Source: CAZEQJ01 sp964514385
GTDB taxonomy: Bacteria; Bacteroidota; Bacteroidia; Cytophagales; Cyclobacteriaceae
Reading direction: 5' to 3'
Assembly: GCA_964514385.1 (NCBI GenBank)
Contig: CAZEQJ010000017.1
Coordinates: 1-63,559, forward strand
Length of the DNA: 63,559 nt
The position numbers and the translations under genes were made by a program. The stretch's first letter is position 1, and the number at the start of each line of letters is the position of its first letter. Below, piece by piece: positions 44,459-54,568 of the stretch. Under the pieces are notes generated by a model that had not been told where the DNA came from, searched no databases, and was given only the letters and a program-made list of their open reading frames with translations.

Positions 44459-47400
44459 ATGAGAAATCTTTTACTAATCGCAGGCTTTTTTATATCAACC
44501 TTAATCCAGGCGCAGAATTGGGGACAGGTGGGTGCCAATATTGTAGATACCGATGCTAATGTTCAAGGCAATCGATTTGGCGAATTTACTGCTATAAGTG
44601 GTAATGGGAGTGTTGTTGCCGGAAGTTCTAGATGGCAATCAGCAGGTGGCTACGTCAGGGCTTATGAATATTCTGGCACAAGCTGGGTTCAGAAAGGACA
44701 GACGATAAGTGGAACCAAGGCTTTTCCTGATCTGGACTACATAGGACATTCAGTTTCGTTGTCAGGTATTGGTATCAGAATGTCGGTAGGGTCATCGTTG
44801 TTTGATTCAAATAGTCTTACTAATAATGGCAAAGTCACGGTGTACCAGTATAATTCGAACACTGACAAATGGGATGTCTTTGGTAACGAGCTTTTTGGCC
44901 TGTCGAATGATGAGCTTTTTGGTCAGGCCTCCGTCTTATCCGAGGGAGGGTCTGTTCTTGCCGTAGGTGCGCCAAAAGGAGGTACAGCAAATGGCTATGT
45001 GAAAGTATATAACTACTCTGGCTCCTCATCGACATGGGTACAAAAAGGAAGCACGTTGCAAAGTAGTATTGCAAATGATGGAGATGGATTTGGCTCCGCG
45101 CTGGCCATGAGCAATACAGGAAACGTCATCGCTGTTGGCGCTCCGCGTGGGAAAACAGCTGGATATGTCAAGGTATATGAATTTGTAAGCAATGCCTGGG
45201 TCCAGAAGGGTGGAGATATTGACGGAACACAGGCAGGAGAGGAGTTCGGAACTGCTGTAGCAATGGATGGCACAGGAGATCGATTGATTGTTGGAGCTCC
45301 ACGGTTTGATAATGGTTCTGGCGTAAGAAATGGAAAGGTCAAAATATTTGAATGGAATGCGAATACCAGCCAGTGGGTGCAGATAGGTTCAGATTATATT
45401 GGCTTCTCTAATGATAGCTTTGAGGGAACGAGTGTAAGCATGAGCGATGATGGCAATACGGTCAGCTTTGCCAATAAGTGGATTAACTCGAGGATACGGG
45501 TTTTGGAGTGGGACGGAAGCGGTTTTCAAAGTGTCGGAAATGACCTGGGATCTTCTCAAACGAACTCTAATTTTGGAATATCCCATCACCTTAATGCAGC
45601 TGGTGACCGAATTGTTATCGGTGTTCCATTTTTTGATTTTATCGAAACTGATCAGGGACGGGTCGCGGTCTATGATGCTCCGGTAACTAACGTATCCCCA
45701 ACCGATATTCTTTTATCCAGTCGTTTTATTGACGAGGATCAACCCATTAATTCTGTAATTGGTACGCTAACGACGATCGATAATGATGCCGGTGACACGC
45801 ATACCTATTCAATTTCAGGTGCCGATGCAAGTTCCTTTTCTATTGATGGGTCTGACCTCATCAGCGCTGAGATTTTTGACTTTGAGACCAAATCAAATTA
45901 TCAGATCACCATTACTACCGATGACGGGAAAGGAGGGACTTTTCAAAAAGACTTTCTTATCTCTGTGCTCAACAGGCGTGAGGTCGCATTAAACGAGAAT
46001 TTTAATAGCATTTCTAACGGAAACTTGCCTGAGAACTGGAGTGGGTCGGCCACAGTCAACAACAGTCAGGTATCTCTGAGTTCTACTTTAACGCTGATCA
46101 CTCCGGAAATAGCAGATTTAAGACGCGGTTCTATCGTATTTCGTCTCCAGGGGGGTAACTCAAGTGCTCGGATCAAAATACTTTCTACAGATGACCAGGT
46201 AATTGATGAATTTAACTTTACCGGCTTCTTTGCAGCTCGAACTGTGAATTTTAATTTGGTAAGAGACGATATAAGCCTGCCCGCAGGCCCGTTGAAAATA
46301 CAGTTTGAAGCCGCTTCCGGAACGGTTAATATAGATGACATTATAGTTGAAGTACCTACGCCCGGGGCACCAATAATAACAAATTTCGATCCATATGATG
46401 TTGCCACGGCGGTTTATGCGGGAAGTTCTGCTCAGCTCTCTGTCGATGCGCAGACTACGGATCAGGTCAATGATATTGTATTTGGAGATGGAGGTTTGAA
46501 AATGTTTTTGATAGATGAAGGCCTGGATGCCATACTTGAGTACTCCCTGACAACGCCTTATGATATTTCTTCTGCCACTTATGTAGGTGACGAAGAACAG
46601 TTTAGTGTTGCCTCCCAATCCTCTACACCCAGAGGGCTTGCCTTTAATCCTGCTGGTACGAAGATGTTTGTTGGAGGAGCGTCAAACGTAGCCGAATACA
46701 ATTTGTCTGTTGCATTTGATGTTTCTACTGCAACCTTTGCGGGTGAATCAGAGAGACTTGCCGTGCCGCTCTCGTTTTTAAATGGTCTGACCTTTAACCA
46801 TGATGGTTCCCGGCTTTTCGTAGTTGGAGACGTTGAAATTAACCCGGGAGAACTGGAAGCTTATGTATTGATGTATACATTGACGACACCTTACGATATT
46901 TCAACAGCCCAGACTGCCTTTACTTCTCTTAGCGTTGAAGCGGAAGGTTCCTTTCCTTTTGATATAAATTTTGACAACAGCGGTAATAAGATGTTTATCT
47001 ACGAGGCTACTTCCACGCTATTAATTAATGTGTATAACCTTAGCACACCTTTTGATTTGAATTCAGCATCCTTTGCAGGCACAGATCAACAGTTTTTGTT
47101 CCCTACTGATGTTGAGGCAAATGTACGCGGCTTTACTTTTAATGACGACGGCCGTCAGTTGTTTTTGATTGGCGCAGCTCAGGAGGCTGTGATTCCTTTT
47201 GACTTTATACCGGTCCTCAATACAGACGAGGAGAATACCAACATCATCACTGATATAGATGCCAACGATGGTTTTGGGGGCGAAAATGACGCGGTTACGT
47301 ATACGCTGCAGGGTGCTGACGCCAACCTGTTGACAATCAACGCTGCGGGTGAATTATCATTCAGCGTTGAACCTGATTTCGAAAACCCAACCGATGCAGA

Positions 47401-49174
47401 TGGCGATAATCAATATGATCTTGAGGTGAGAGCAGGCAATGAATTCGGCGTCAGAAATCAGAAAATTCAAATCCTGGTAAATGATATAGAGGAGAATAAT
47501 GACCCAACAGATATTATTCTAAGCGACACGTCAGTGCAGGAAAACACGGAATTAGTAGCAACATTGACAACGATAGATCCGGATGAGGATGATACGCATA
47601 CTTACAGTGTTTCAGGAAACCTTTTTGAGATAAGAAATGACAATGAATTATTCGTGAGTAGTGGCCTGAATTTTGAAGCAACATCAAGTATTTCGGTGAC
47701 GATCACCACAGATGACGGGAATGGAGGTGTATTTAGTAAATTTATTACCATCACAGTACTCGATGTGAATGAGGCACCTGAAACGGTCAATATAGATCAG
47801 ACAGGAATTTTTGAAAACCAGCCAGTAGGAACGGTAGTAGGTGTGTTCTCCACTGTCGATCCTGATGCTAACGATGTACACACGTACAGTTTATCAGGTT
47901 CGGATGCCGCGAGCTTTACAATAGACGGAGATACGTTGAAAACAGCAGCGGTTTTTGATTTTGAGACAAAGAACAGCTATTTTATTGATGTTTCATCAAC
48001 AGATGCTGGAGGGGTGACTTTCACAGCTCAATTCAACATCGCTGTTAATGATCAGGAGCCGGAAAACAATCAGCCCACCGATATTTTGTTAAGCCAGGAA
48101 GTTGTGGATGAAAATGTAGAGTTAATCGCCACTCTTTCGACGGAAGATCCGGATGAAGATGATACACATACCTATTCTGTTTTGGGGCAAACAATTTTCA
48201 GTATAACCAATGGCAATGAGCTTTTTGTACAGGGAGGGTTGAACTTTGAGGAGCAGGACACCTATTCCGTTGAAATAAATACAACCGACAATAGGGGTGG
48301 CTCATTTACAAAGACCTTTATAATTACAGTGAATGATGTAAATGAAGCACCTTTAGAAATTGAAGTTTCTGACAACGCGGTGGAAGAAAATCAACCTGTA
48401 GGTACCAAGGTACTGGATTTTACCACTGCCGATGAAGATGCATCTGATAGCCATACGTATAGTATTTCCGGGACAGATGCTGCCGCATTTCAGATAGAAG
48501 CATCCTCTCTGCTCACCGCTGAAGTATTTGACTTTGAAACAAAGAACAGCTACTCACTGGAAGTTACCTCGACGGATGAAGGCGGCTTGTCAGTGACGAG
48601 GACGGTTGTTGTGACAATCATCGATCAAGAGGTTGAAAACAGTATCCCGACGGGCATAAACTTATCCTCAACAAGCATTCAGGAAAATCAAAGCGTAGGA
48701 ACCCTGATCGGAACATTAAGTACTGTAGATGAAGATGAGGACGACATACACGTATATTCGTTATCTGGAGTTGATGCACAGTTCTTTGAGCTCGAAGACG
48801 CTGAACTGGTGTCAGCGGCAGTATTTGATTTCGAAGAGCAGTCAAGCTATAGCATAGAAGTTACTTCTGACGATGGCAGGGGGGGTATATTTACAGCGGT
48901 ATTTACCATTGAGATCATAGATGAGGATGAGGCCATTCTCTCGGTTCAGGGCGAGGGTAGCATTTACCCTAATCCAGCCACCGGGAAAGTTTTTGTGGGT
49001 AGTGGCTCAAATATCTCAAAAATTCAGCTGATCAATATGAATGGTCAGGTGATACTTGATATCGTGAAGCCAGAAACAAACGAGATTGATCTACATGGAA
49101 TACAACAGGGAACTTACCTGATACAGATTGAAACTGATTCGCAAATAAGCACACAACGAATAGTTATCAGGTAA
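44459..49174 (+). CDS. Giant T9SS surface protein with propellers and cadherin repeats (adhesin 1)
   Basis: 1571 residues. Domains in order: signal peptide (ending IQAQN); an FG-GAP-like propeller (about 25-410, repeats such as AVGAPKGGTANGYVKVYNYS); a first cadherin-like repeat (about 415-510, TDILLSSRFIDEDQPINSVI); a jelly-roll module (about 515-635); a second propeller (about 645-920); five more cadherin-like repeats (about 920-1490), each with an ENxxVGT strand, a DxDxDDxHTYS turn and an FDFE strand; and a T9SS type-A sorting domain (IYPNPATGK to QRIVIR). It should be displayed on the cell surface and act in adhesion. It follows the LytTR gene by 126 bases and mirrors the gene at 49363-53733. 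Confidence 0.92.
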   Translation: MRNLLLIAGFFISTLIQAQNWGQVGANIVDTDANVQGNRFGEFTAISGNGSVVAGSSRWQSAGGYVRAYEYSGTSWVQKGQTISGTKAFPDLDYIGHSVSLSGIGIRMSVGSSLFDSNSLTNNGKVTVYQYNSNTDKWDVFGNELFGLSNDELFGQASVLSEGGSVLAVGAPKGGTANGYVKVYNYSGSSSTWVQKGSTLQSSIANDGDGFGSALAMSNTGNVIAVGAPRGKTAGYVKVYEFVSNAWVQKGGDIDGTQAGEEFGTAVAMDGTGDRLIVGAPRFDNGSGVRNGKVKIFEWNANTSQWVQIGSDYIGFSNDSFEGTSVSMSDDGNTVSFANKWINSRIRVLEWDGSGFQSVGNDLGSSQTNSNFGISHHLNAAGDRIVIGVPFFDFIETDQGRVAVYDAPVTNVSPTDILLSSRFIDEDQPINSVIGTLTTIDNDAGDTHTYSISGADASSFSIDGSDLISAEIFDFETKSNYQITITTDDGKGGTFQKDFLISVLNRREVALNENFNSISNGNLPENWSGSATVNNSQVSLSSTLTLITPEIADLRRGSIVFRLQGGNSSARIKILSTDDQVIDEFNFTGFFAARTVNFNLVRDDISLPAGPLKIQFEAASGTVNIDDIIVEVPTPGAPIITNFDPYDVATAVYAGSSAQLSVDAQTTDQVNDIVFGDGGLKMFLIDEGLDAILEYSLTTPYDISSATYVGDEEQFSVASQSSTPRGLAFNPAGTKMFVGGASNVAEYNLSVAFDVSTATFAGESERLAVPLSFLNGLTFNHDGSRLFVVGDVEINPGELEAYVLMYTLTTPYDISTAQTAFTSLSVEAEGSFPFDINFDNSGNKMFIYEATSTLLINVYNLSTPFDLNSASFAGTDQQFLFPTDVEANVRGFTFNDDGRQLFLIGAAQEAVIPFDFIPVLNTDEENTNIITDIDANDGFGGENDAVTYTLQGADANLLTINAAGELSFSVEPDFENPTDADGDNQYDLEVRAGNEFGVRNQKIQILVNDIEENNDPTDIILSDTSVQENTELVATLTTIDPDEDDTHTYSVSGNLFEIRNDNELFVSSGLNFEATSSISVTITTDDGNGGVFSKFITITVLDVNEAPETVNIDQTGIFENQPVGTVVGVFSTVDPDANDVHTYSLSGSDAASFTIDGDTLKTAAVFDFETKNSYFIDVSSTDAGGVTFTAQFNIAVNDQEPENNQPTDILLSQEVVDENVELIATLSTEDPDEDDTHTYSVLGQTIFSITNGNELFVQGGLNFEEQDTYSVEINTTDNRGGSFTKTFIITVNDVNEAPLEIEVSDNAVEENQPVGTKVLDFTTADEDASDSHTYSISGTDAAAFQIEASSLLTAEVFDFETKNSYSLEVTSTDEGGLSVTRTVVVTIIDQEVENSIPTGINLSSTSIQENQSVGTLIGTLSTVDEDEDDIHVYSLSGVDAQFFELEDAELVSAAVFDFEEQSSYSIEVTSDDGRGGIFTAVFTIEIIDEDEAILSVQGEGSIYPNPATGKVFVGSGSNISKIQLINMNGQVILDIVKPETNEIDLHGIQQGTYLIQIETDSQISTQRIVIR

Positions 49175-49200
49175 GGTATAGAATTTCCCAAAACATTACA

Positions 49201-49238
49201 GAAAATTCGGTCATTTAGGTGTCCGAGTTTTCTGTTTT
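49201..49238 (+). terminator. Terminator after adhesin 1
   Basis: GAAAATTCGG (49201-49210) pairs with CCGAGTTTTC (49223-49232, one G-T pair), followed by TGTTTT. It starts 26 bases past the stop. Confidence 0.6.
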
Positions 49239-49271
49239 AGTGATTTAACCAACGACCTATCTCACTTTAAA

Positions 49272-49316
49272 AAACAATCTTTAAAAAATAAGGCCATTTG
49301 CAATTCGCAAATGGCC
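49272..49316 (-). terminator. Terminator after adhesin 2
   Basis: A perfect 10-bp stem (49292-49301 and 49307-49316, 5-base loop) is flanked on its left by an A-rich run, giving T-rich sequence on the minus strand. It lies 47 bases past the adhesin 2 stop. Confidence 0.75.
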
Positions 49317-49362
49317 CCTGCTTTATTCCCACCTATAAAGTGGGATACTGTGGGTAATGCCA

Positions 49363-52300
49363 CTATTCGATAACAATTCTTTTTAGTTCTGTTGTATCCC
49401 CGGATATTATGCGAAGCATGTAGACGCCGGGGCGTATATCATGTACATCCATCACCAGATTTTCACTCCCATTTTTCTCCATGATTACCTTTCCATCAAT
49501 CGTTAACAACTGTGCGTTAAAAGGCGCAATAAAACTACTTTTCAGATAGATGCGGTCAGATACCGGATTAGGAAGTATTTGAAAAGCTGTATTCTGGTCA
49601 ATGCTTAATATCTGCTCCTCTGTGATTGTAATAATGAAGGTTTTGCGGAAAGAACCACCATTTCCATCATCTGCTGTGATTTCTATTTCATAAGTAGTTC
49701 TTTCATTGATGTCAAATACCTCTGCTGTCACCAGGTTGTCTCCATCAAGACTGAAACTGTTGCGCTGGTCACCGCCAAGTGTATAGGTATGTGTATCACC
49801 TTCATCCGGGTCAATGGTAGTCAGGGTACCTACAATTGTGCCGACAGGCTGATTCTCCGCGACGGTCTGATTAGAAAGAATAATGTCTGTTGGATCATTA
49901 CTTTCAAATTCTTCATCTACCACCTCAATAATAAAATTCTCTGTTAAGCTTAGTCCACCCTGATCTGTCGAAGTGATATCAATGGTATATTGATTCTTCG
50001 TTTCATAGTCAAATTCCTCTGCACTACGCAATACATATACATTGCCCGGGCCTTCGACAAATTCCAGTTCAATTAAAAATGACGCAGCATCATCACCCAC
50101 CATCGTTATCGTGTGGCTGTCTGACAGATCCGCATCTTCAGTCGTGAAATATCCTATAAAACTCTCAGCACTACGATTCTCATCAATGGAAGCATTGCTA
50201 AGCCGGATGTCTACAGGAGCTTCGTTTATATCATTTACTGAAATAGTGAATTCCTTTGTGAAAACACCTCCGTTACCATCGTTTGTAGTGATCTCTATTA
50301 CATAGTTGGACCTTACTTCGAAATTGAATACGGCCATCGATATCAACGCCAGGCGATTTGACTCACTTGATTCTGGTATGCCGATTACAAAGTTCACCGC
50401 ATCTGGTCCTGACAAGGTATAACTGTGATTGTCCGTCTCATCTACATCTGTCGTCGAGAGGATGCCTACCACTGTTCCTGACGATTCATTCTCATTGATT
50501 GAGGTAGAGGTAAGGGAAATATCTGTAGGGGCGGAGTTTTCAGCCACATCCTGTACGATAACAGTAAAAGTCGTGGTATTGCTGAGTCCGCCCTGGTCCG
50601 TCGAAGTGACGTTGAAGGAGTAGAACTCCTGTGTTTCAAAATCAAAAACCTCCTCAGACACAAGTTCATTTCCATTTTGGATGGAAAAGGACGCAGCATC
50701 TCCGCCTGAAATCGCATAGGTATGTGTATCACCGGCATTAGGGTCAGTGGTAGTAAATGTACCGATGACTGTACCTGAAGGTGAGTTTTCAGCTATGGTG
50801 TTGGAACTTAGTGTGATCTCAGTAGGTGCCAGATTCTCTTCTACATCATAGAGTTCCGATACTTCAGATGCTGACAGTTCTTTTCTGTAAAAAACTATGT
50901 CATCCATTTTCCCCAAAAATTCAAATTGCCCATCCAAACTTCCGAATAACCATTTAGTTGGCGCAGACGGTGATGGAAAGGATCCTGAATAAGCTAAAGC
51001 GCTGTTTAAATAGATGTTAACTGAGGGATTATTTGATGTATTTACCGATATCGTCACCATATACCATCGGGAAGGCATGAGTGGATCCGATAAATTTTCA
51101 TTTAGTAATGTAGTATTGCCATTGACGCCCTGAATAAACAGGATTTCAGATTCATACAAACCGACTGTAAGTCCACCACCATTGAGCAGATATTGTCCCT
51201 GATTGACAATATCACCATCCATCCGGAACCAAAAATTGATGGAAAAATCTTCCGAAAAATCAATCAAGGACTCATTAACAAGCAAGGAACGGTTCAGGCT
51301 AAATTGCAAAGCCGCATTTTCCTCATCAAAACGGTCAGTTGTCGGTTCCGGTAATAAAGCTTCAGTTAAATTTATACCTCCAAACTCCACTGCTTGAGCT
51401 TCAAATTCGTTTACCTCATCTATCAGACTGCTGTCCGTAAAATTGAAAATGGCAATTTCGTCATTGGGGCCAAGGAGATCAATGTCGTTAATGGCAACAT
51501 TGAACTGTTCAGAATAGCTCAGACCCCCGTCATCCGTAGCCGTGATGGTAAGGGTATAACTATTGATTTCATTATGGTTAAAAACTCTGTTTGCCCGTAA
51601 AATATTACCGTCAAACGTAAAGTCTTCTGCACCGTTTCCACTGATTGTGAAAACATGGGTATCACCCATGTCGGGATCCGTTACTCCCATGGTACCAATG
51701 GAATCTCCAATGGCATTGAACTCGTCGATGTCTACACGGAAGTCGGGGTTGGCATCAACGAAGAACAAATCTGTGGGTGCCTGATTGGTGATATCGTATA
51801 AATTGGTAACCTCCGCCTGGCTCAGTGCATAATCATAAAATGTAATATCATCCAGCTGCCCGTCAAATTGCTGACGACCGCTGCCCACTGCCCCAAAATT
51901 CCATCGGACACCATTGTCAAATGACTCATTTCCGCTTAGCTGTGCTGTGGTTACAAGCTCACCCTGATAAAAAATACTGACTGAATCACTATTCTTCGTT
52001 ATGGTGATCATTTGCCACTGGTTAACCGGCATAGTCTGGAAATTATTGATATTGAGCACTTCTGCACCCGCCACGATTCGATCCCATGATGCAATATTCA
52101 AGTTACGATCGGTGCCAAGTATCACCGCAAGTCCCCCAACTTCCTGGTCGAAGTTATCCTGACGACTGCTTAGAATGTATTGTGTAGAAGATACATTCAT
52201 ATCATCAGGACGTGCCCATAGATTAATAGAAAAATCCTTTGTCAGATCAATGATTGGATCGGTAGTTCTTGCATAGTTTCCGGATATAATATCTAGGGCT

Positions 52301-53733
52301 GCGTTATGGTTTCCTTTTCTGTCTATGGCATACCCCGGGATACCCACAGCTTCTGCATCATTCAGTCCAAGACTATCTGCCAGTGTATTGTCAAAGGTAT
52401 ATTTTGATACTAAATCAGGTAAATTTTCAATGCGAATAGTGAAGTCCTTATCAAAGCTACCTCCGTTTCCATCATCAGTTGTGATGGTGATTTCATAGGT
52501 CTCTTTTGTCTGAAAATTGAATACTTCATTGGCGACCAGTTCATTTCCATTGATCTGGAAGGAGGCTGCATCTGTACCACTAAGGCTGTAGGTATGCGTG
52601 TCGGTATCATCAAGGTCACTGGTTGTCAGGCTGCCCACCACATCACCGATGCTATTTCTCTCAGCGATTGTGGTATCCGAGAGCTGGATATCAGTAGGGG
52701 CGGCATTTATTTCAGGACGAGTCAGTAGTGCATGAATCTTGGTGAGATCCCAAATGGTTGTGAAAAACAGATCATCTACAGCACCATTTAATTCCCGATT
52801 GCTGTTACCCTGAGCACCAATAGTAAAGATTGAACCCGGATCATAGGGGGGCACACTTCCAACCTGGTTCAGGTCACCCACCAGCGTCTCTCTTCCATTT
52901 AAATAGAAGGTGATACGTCGATTGCCGTTGGTACTTGTTCTGGTGATGGTAAACATGTACCATTCCCCGACATTGATACTTTCAGTTGAGGTCATGGATA
53001 ATACATTTTGAAAAAATCCTGGGGGATTTATCCAGAAGCCCACGCTAATCTTCTCATCTGCATCCAGGGCAATGGTAAAACCACCTTGTTCTGCTCCTCC
53101 GGCACTTTGTCTGCTGTCAAGAATGACCTGAATATCGCTGGTAATGTCACTGTCAAGCTTAAACCAGCCGTTTATCATAAAAAAACCGTCTCCGACTACA
53201 TTGGAGTTTATCCTACCAAAGTTATCTGTGCTGATCTGTAGTGCTCTCTGGGGTTCACCGCGTCGGTCGGTGGTAGCGTTAGGATTACCTACAGCTACAC
53301 CATCCGGAGCAGCAAACTGCTCCTGGCTTACATTTTGAAGAGATCCGTTGTTAAAGGTGTAGAGTCCTCTTAGTCCCTGTCCGAAATCAACATCTTCAAC
53401 AGTGATCGTAAAGTTTTCATCGAAGCTTAGTGACTGAGCATCTGTTGTCGTAATGGTGATATCGTAGCTCGACTTCACGTTGGCATCAAAGACCTCTGCA
53501 GACAGCAACCGGTCACCGTCGATACTAAAGCTGGCAGCATCGGTACCTGAAATGGAATAAACATGTGTGTCACCTACATCAGGGTCGTCAGTACTAAGAA
53601 AACCAACCAGGCTTCCCGCCGGTAGATTGCTGCCAATGACATTATGGTTGAGTGTAATGTCTGTTGGCGTTGATTGAGACAGCGCATTACCAACGCTGAT
53701 TATCAGAAAAAGAAGGAACAATTGAATTTTCAT
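49363..53733 (-). CDS. Giant T9SS surface protein with alternating cadherin and LamG domains (adhesin 2)
   Basis: 1456 residues. After a signal peptide (MKIQLFLLFLIISVGNALS) come cadherin-like repeats alternating with three laminin-G/concanavalin-like domains, whose openings read GLRGLYTFNNGSLQN, LVSKYTFDNTLADSLG and EIAIFNFTDSSLIDE. Four consecutive cadherin-like repeats (from about residue 955) and a T9SS type-A sorting domain (FQILPNPVSDRIY to LKRIVIE) complete it. LamG-like domains usually bind glycans, so the protein may tie cells to a polysaccharide or to each other. The repeats closely resemble those of the convergent adhesin 1 (shared phrases such as GDTHTYSISG and DDGNGG). The gene is downstream of its own LytTR/kinase pair. 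Confidence 0.92.
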   Translation of the reverse strand: MKIQLFLLFLIISVGNALSQSTPTDITLNHNVIGSNLPAGSLVGFLSTDDPDVGDTHVYSISGTDAASFSIDGDRLLSAEVFDANVKSSYDITITTTDAQSLSFDENFTITVEDVDFGQGLRGLYTFNNGSLQNVSQEQFAAPDGVAVGNPNATTDRRGEPQRALQISTDNFGRINSNVVGDGFFMINGWFKLDSDITSDIQVILDSRQSAGGAEQGGFTIALDADEKISVGFWINPPGFFQNVLSMTSTESINVGEWYMFTITRTSTNGNRRITFYLNGRETLVGDLNQVGSVPPYDPGSIFTIGAQGNSNRELNGAVDDLFFTTIWDLTKIHALLTRPEINAAPTDIQLSDTTIAERNSIGDVVGSLTTSDLDDTDTHTYSLSGTDAASFQINGNELVANEVFNFQTKETYEITITTDDGNGGSFDKDFTIRIENLPDLVSKYTFDNTLADSLGLNDAEAVGIPGYAIDRKGNHNAALDIISGNYARTTDPIIDLTKDFSINLWARPDDMNVSSTQYILSSRQDNFDQEVGGLAVILGTDRNLNIASWDRIVAGAEVLNINNFQTMPVNQWQMITITKNSDSVSIFYQGELVTTAQLSGNESFDNGVRWNFGAVGSGRQQFDGQLDDITFYDYALSQAEVTNLYDITNQAPTDLFFVDANPDFRVDIDEFNAIGDSIGTMGVTDPDMGDTHVFTISGNGAEDFTFDGNILRANRVFNHNEINSYTLTITATDDGGLSYSEQFNVAINDIDLLGPNDEIAIFNFTDSSLIDEVNEFEAQAVEFGGINLTEALLPEPTTDRFDEENAALQFSLNRSLLVNESLIDFSEDFSINFWFRMDGDIVNQGQYLLNGGGLTVGLYESEILFIQGVNGNTTLLNENLSDPLMPSRWYMVTISVNTSNNPSVNIYLNSALAYSGSFPSPSAPTKWLFGSLDGQFEFLGKMDDIVFYRKELSASEVSELYDVEENLAPTEITLSSNTIAENSPSGTVIGTFTTTDPNAGDTHTYAISGGDAASFSIQNGNELVSEEVFDFETQEFYSFNVTSTDQGGLSNTTTFTVIVQDVAENSAPTDISLTSTSINENESSGTVVGILSTTDVDETDNHSYTLSGPDAVNFVIGIPESSESNRLALISMAVFNFEVRSNYVIEITTNDGNGGVFTKEFTISVNDINEAPVDIRLSNASIDENRSAESFIGYFTTEDADLSDSHTITMVGDDAASFLIELEFVEGPGNVYVLRSAEEFDYETKNQYTIDITSTDQGGLSLTENFIIEVVDEEFESNDPTDIILSNQTVAENQPVGTIVGTLTTIDPDEGDTHTYTLGGDQRNSFSLDGDNLVTAEVFDINERTTYEIEITADDGNGGSFRKTFIITITEEQILSIDQNTAFQILPNPVSDRIYLKSSFIAPFNAQLLTIDGKVIMEKNGSENLVMDVHDIRPGVYMLRIISGDTTELKRIVIE

Positions 53734-53784
53734 AAAGCAGTTTTTTCCTCAAAAAAAGGAAAGCAAAAACTGTTATTTTGGGTA

Positions 53785-53809
53785 GATGAGTGAATGGATA
53801 CTGAACGGT
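53785..53809 (-). promoter_or_regulatory. Shared motif upstream of adhesin 2
   Basis: On the minus strand CCATTCACTCATC (complement of 53785-53797) is identical over 13 bases to the copy before the first kinase (40539-40551). It is preceded 11 bases upstream by ACCGTTCAG (complement of 53801-53809), itself close to the LytTR half-site consensus. The motif ends 52 bases before the adhesin 2 ATG. Confidence 0.5.
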
Positions 53810-53836
53810 GTTTAACTGTATGTTTTTTTGAGTAAG

Positions 53837-54568
53837 CTAAAACTTATCGATCAGCTTCATGAAAATTTCTTTCTTATTGCGCGCCAGTGGTACATGTTCG
53901 TCATTTACCATCTGGATGGTGCCACCTTCTCTTTTATCAAATTTTTTTATCTGATGCATATTGATCAAATGGGAGCGATGGGAGCGAAAAAAACCCTTGC
54001 TCCGCAGCAGATCTTCATATTCTCCCAATGTTCGGCTGATCACAATTTCGCCCTTCTCCGTGACAAAACTGGTGTAATTACTTTCAGACTTGCAGTGGAT
54101 GATTTCATCGACCTTTACAAAATATATGGCTTTACTGTCTCGCAGCACGAGCTTGTCAAATTGTTTACGATTGATCGTGTCGGTAAATCCCTGCAACTGG
54201 GCCGGCTCGGTATAAGGGGAGGAGAGGCTTTTTTCCAGGGCTGCATTAAACTCCAGAGGATTGATGGGTTTTAGTATGTAGTCGAGGGCGTTGAACTTAA
54301 ACGCCTTTATAGCATATTGGTCATAAGCAGAAACGAAAATAATTTTGAGGTTAATTTCAGGTAATCTGCTAAGCATATCAAAACTCGTACCTTCATCCAG
54401 GTTTATATCCAGAATACCCAGGTCAGGACTGAAACGCTTCAGAACAGCTTCAGCCTCCTCTATGGAGCTTGATTCTTCGATGCATAGCTTGTCGAAGCCG
54501 AATTTGAATAAATACGCTTTGATAGTTTCCCGGGCACTTTTTTCGTTATCCAGCAAAAGAATATTCAT
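53837..54568 (-). CDS. LytTR response regulator, module 2
   Basis: The receiver has D7 in the acidic pocket, phospho-acceptor D54 (in LGILDINLDEG) and K100 (DYILKPIN). The C-terminal LytTR domain shows IIHCKSESNYTSFV, FFRSHRSHLINM and VPLARNKKEIF. It overlaps the end of the kinase gene by 23 bases. Same family as the regulator at 43553-44332 but clearly diverged in sequence, so an old duplication or independent recruitment. The adhesin 2 gene begins about 100 bases downstream. Confidence 0.95.
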   Translation of the reverse strand: MNILLLDNEKSARETIKAYLFKFGFDKLCIEESSSIEEAEAVLKRFSPDLGILDINLDEGTSFDMLSRLPEINLKIIFVSAYDQYAIKAFKFNALDYILKPINPLEFNAALEKSLSSPYTEPAQLQGFTDTINRKQFDKLVLRDSKAIYFVKVDEIIHCKSESNYTSFVTEKGEIVISRTLGEYEDLLRSKGFFRSHRSHLINMHQIKKFDKREGGTIQMVNDEHVPLARNKKEIFMKLIDKF

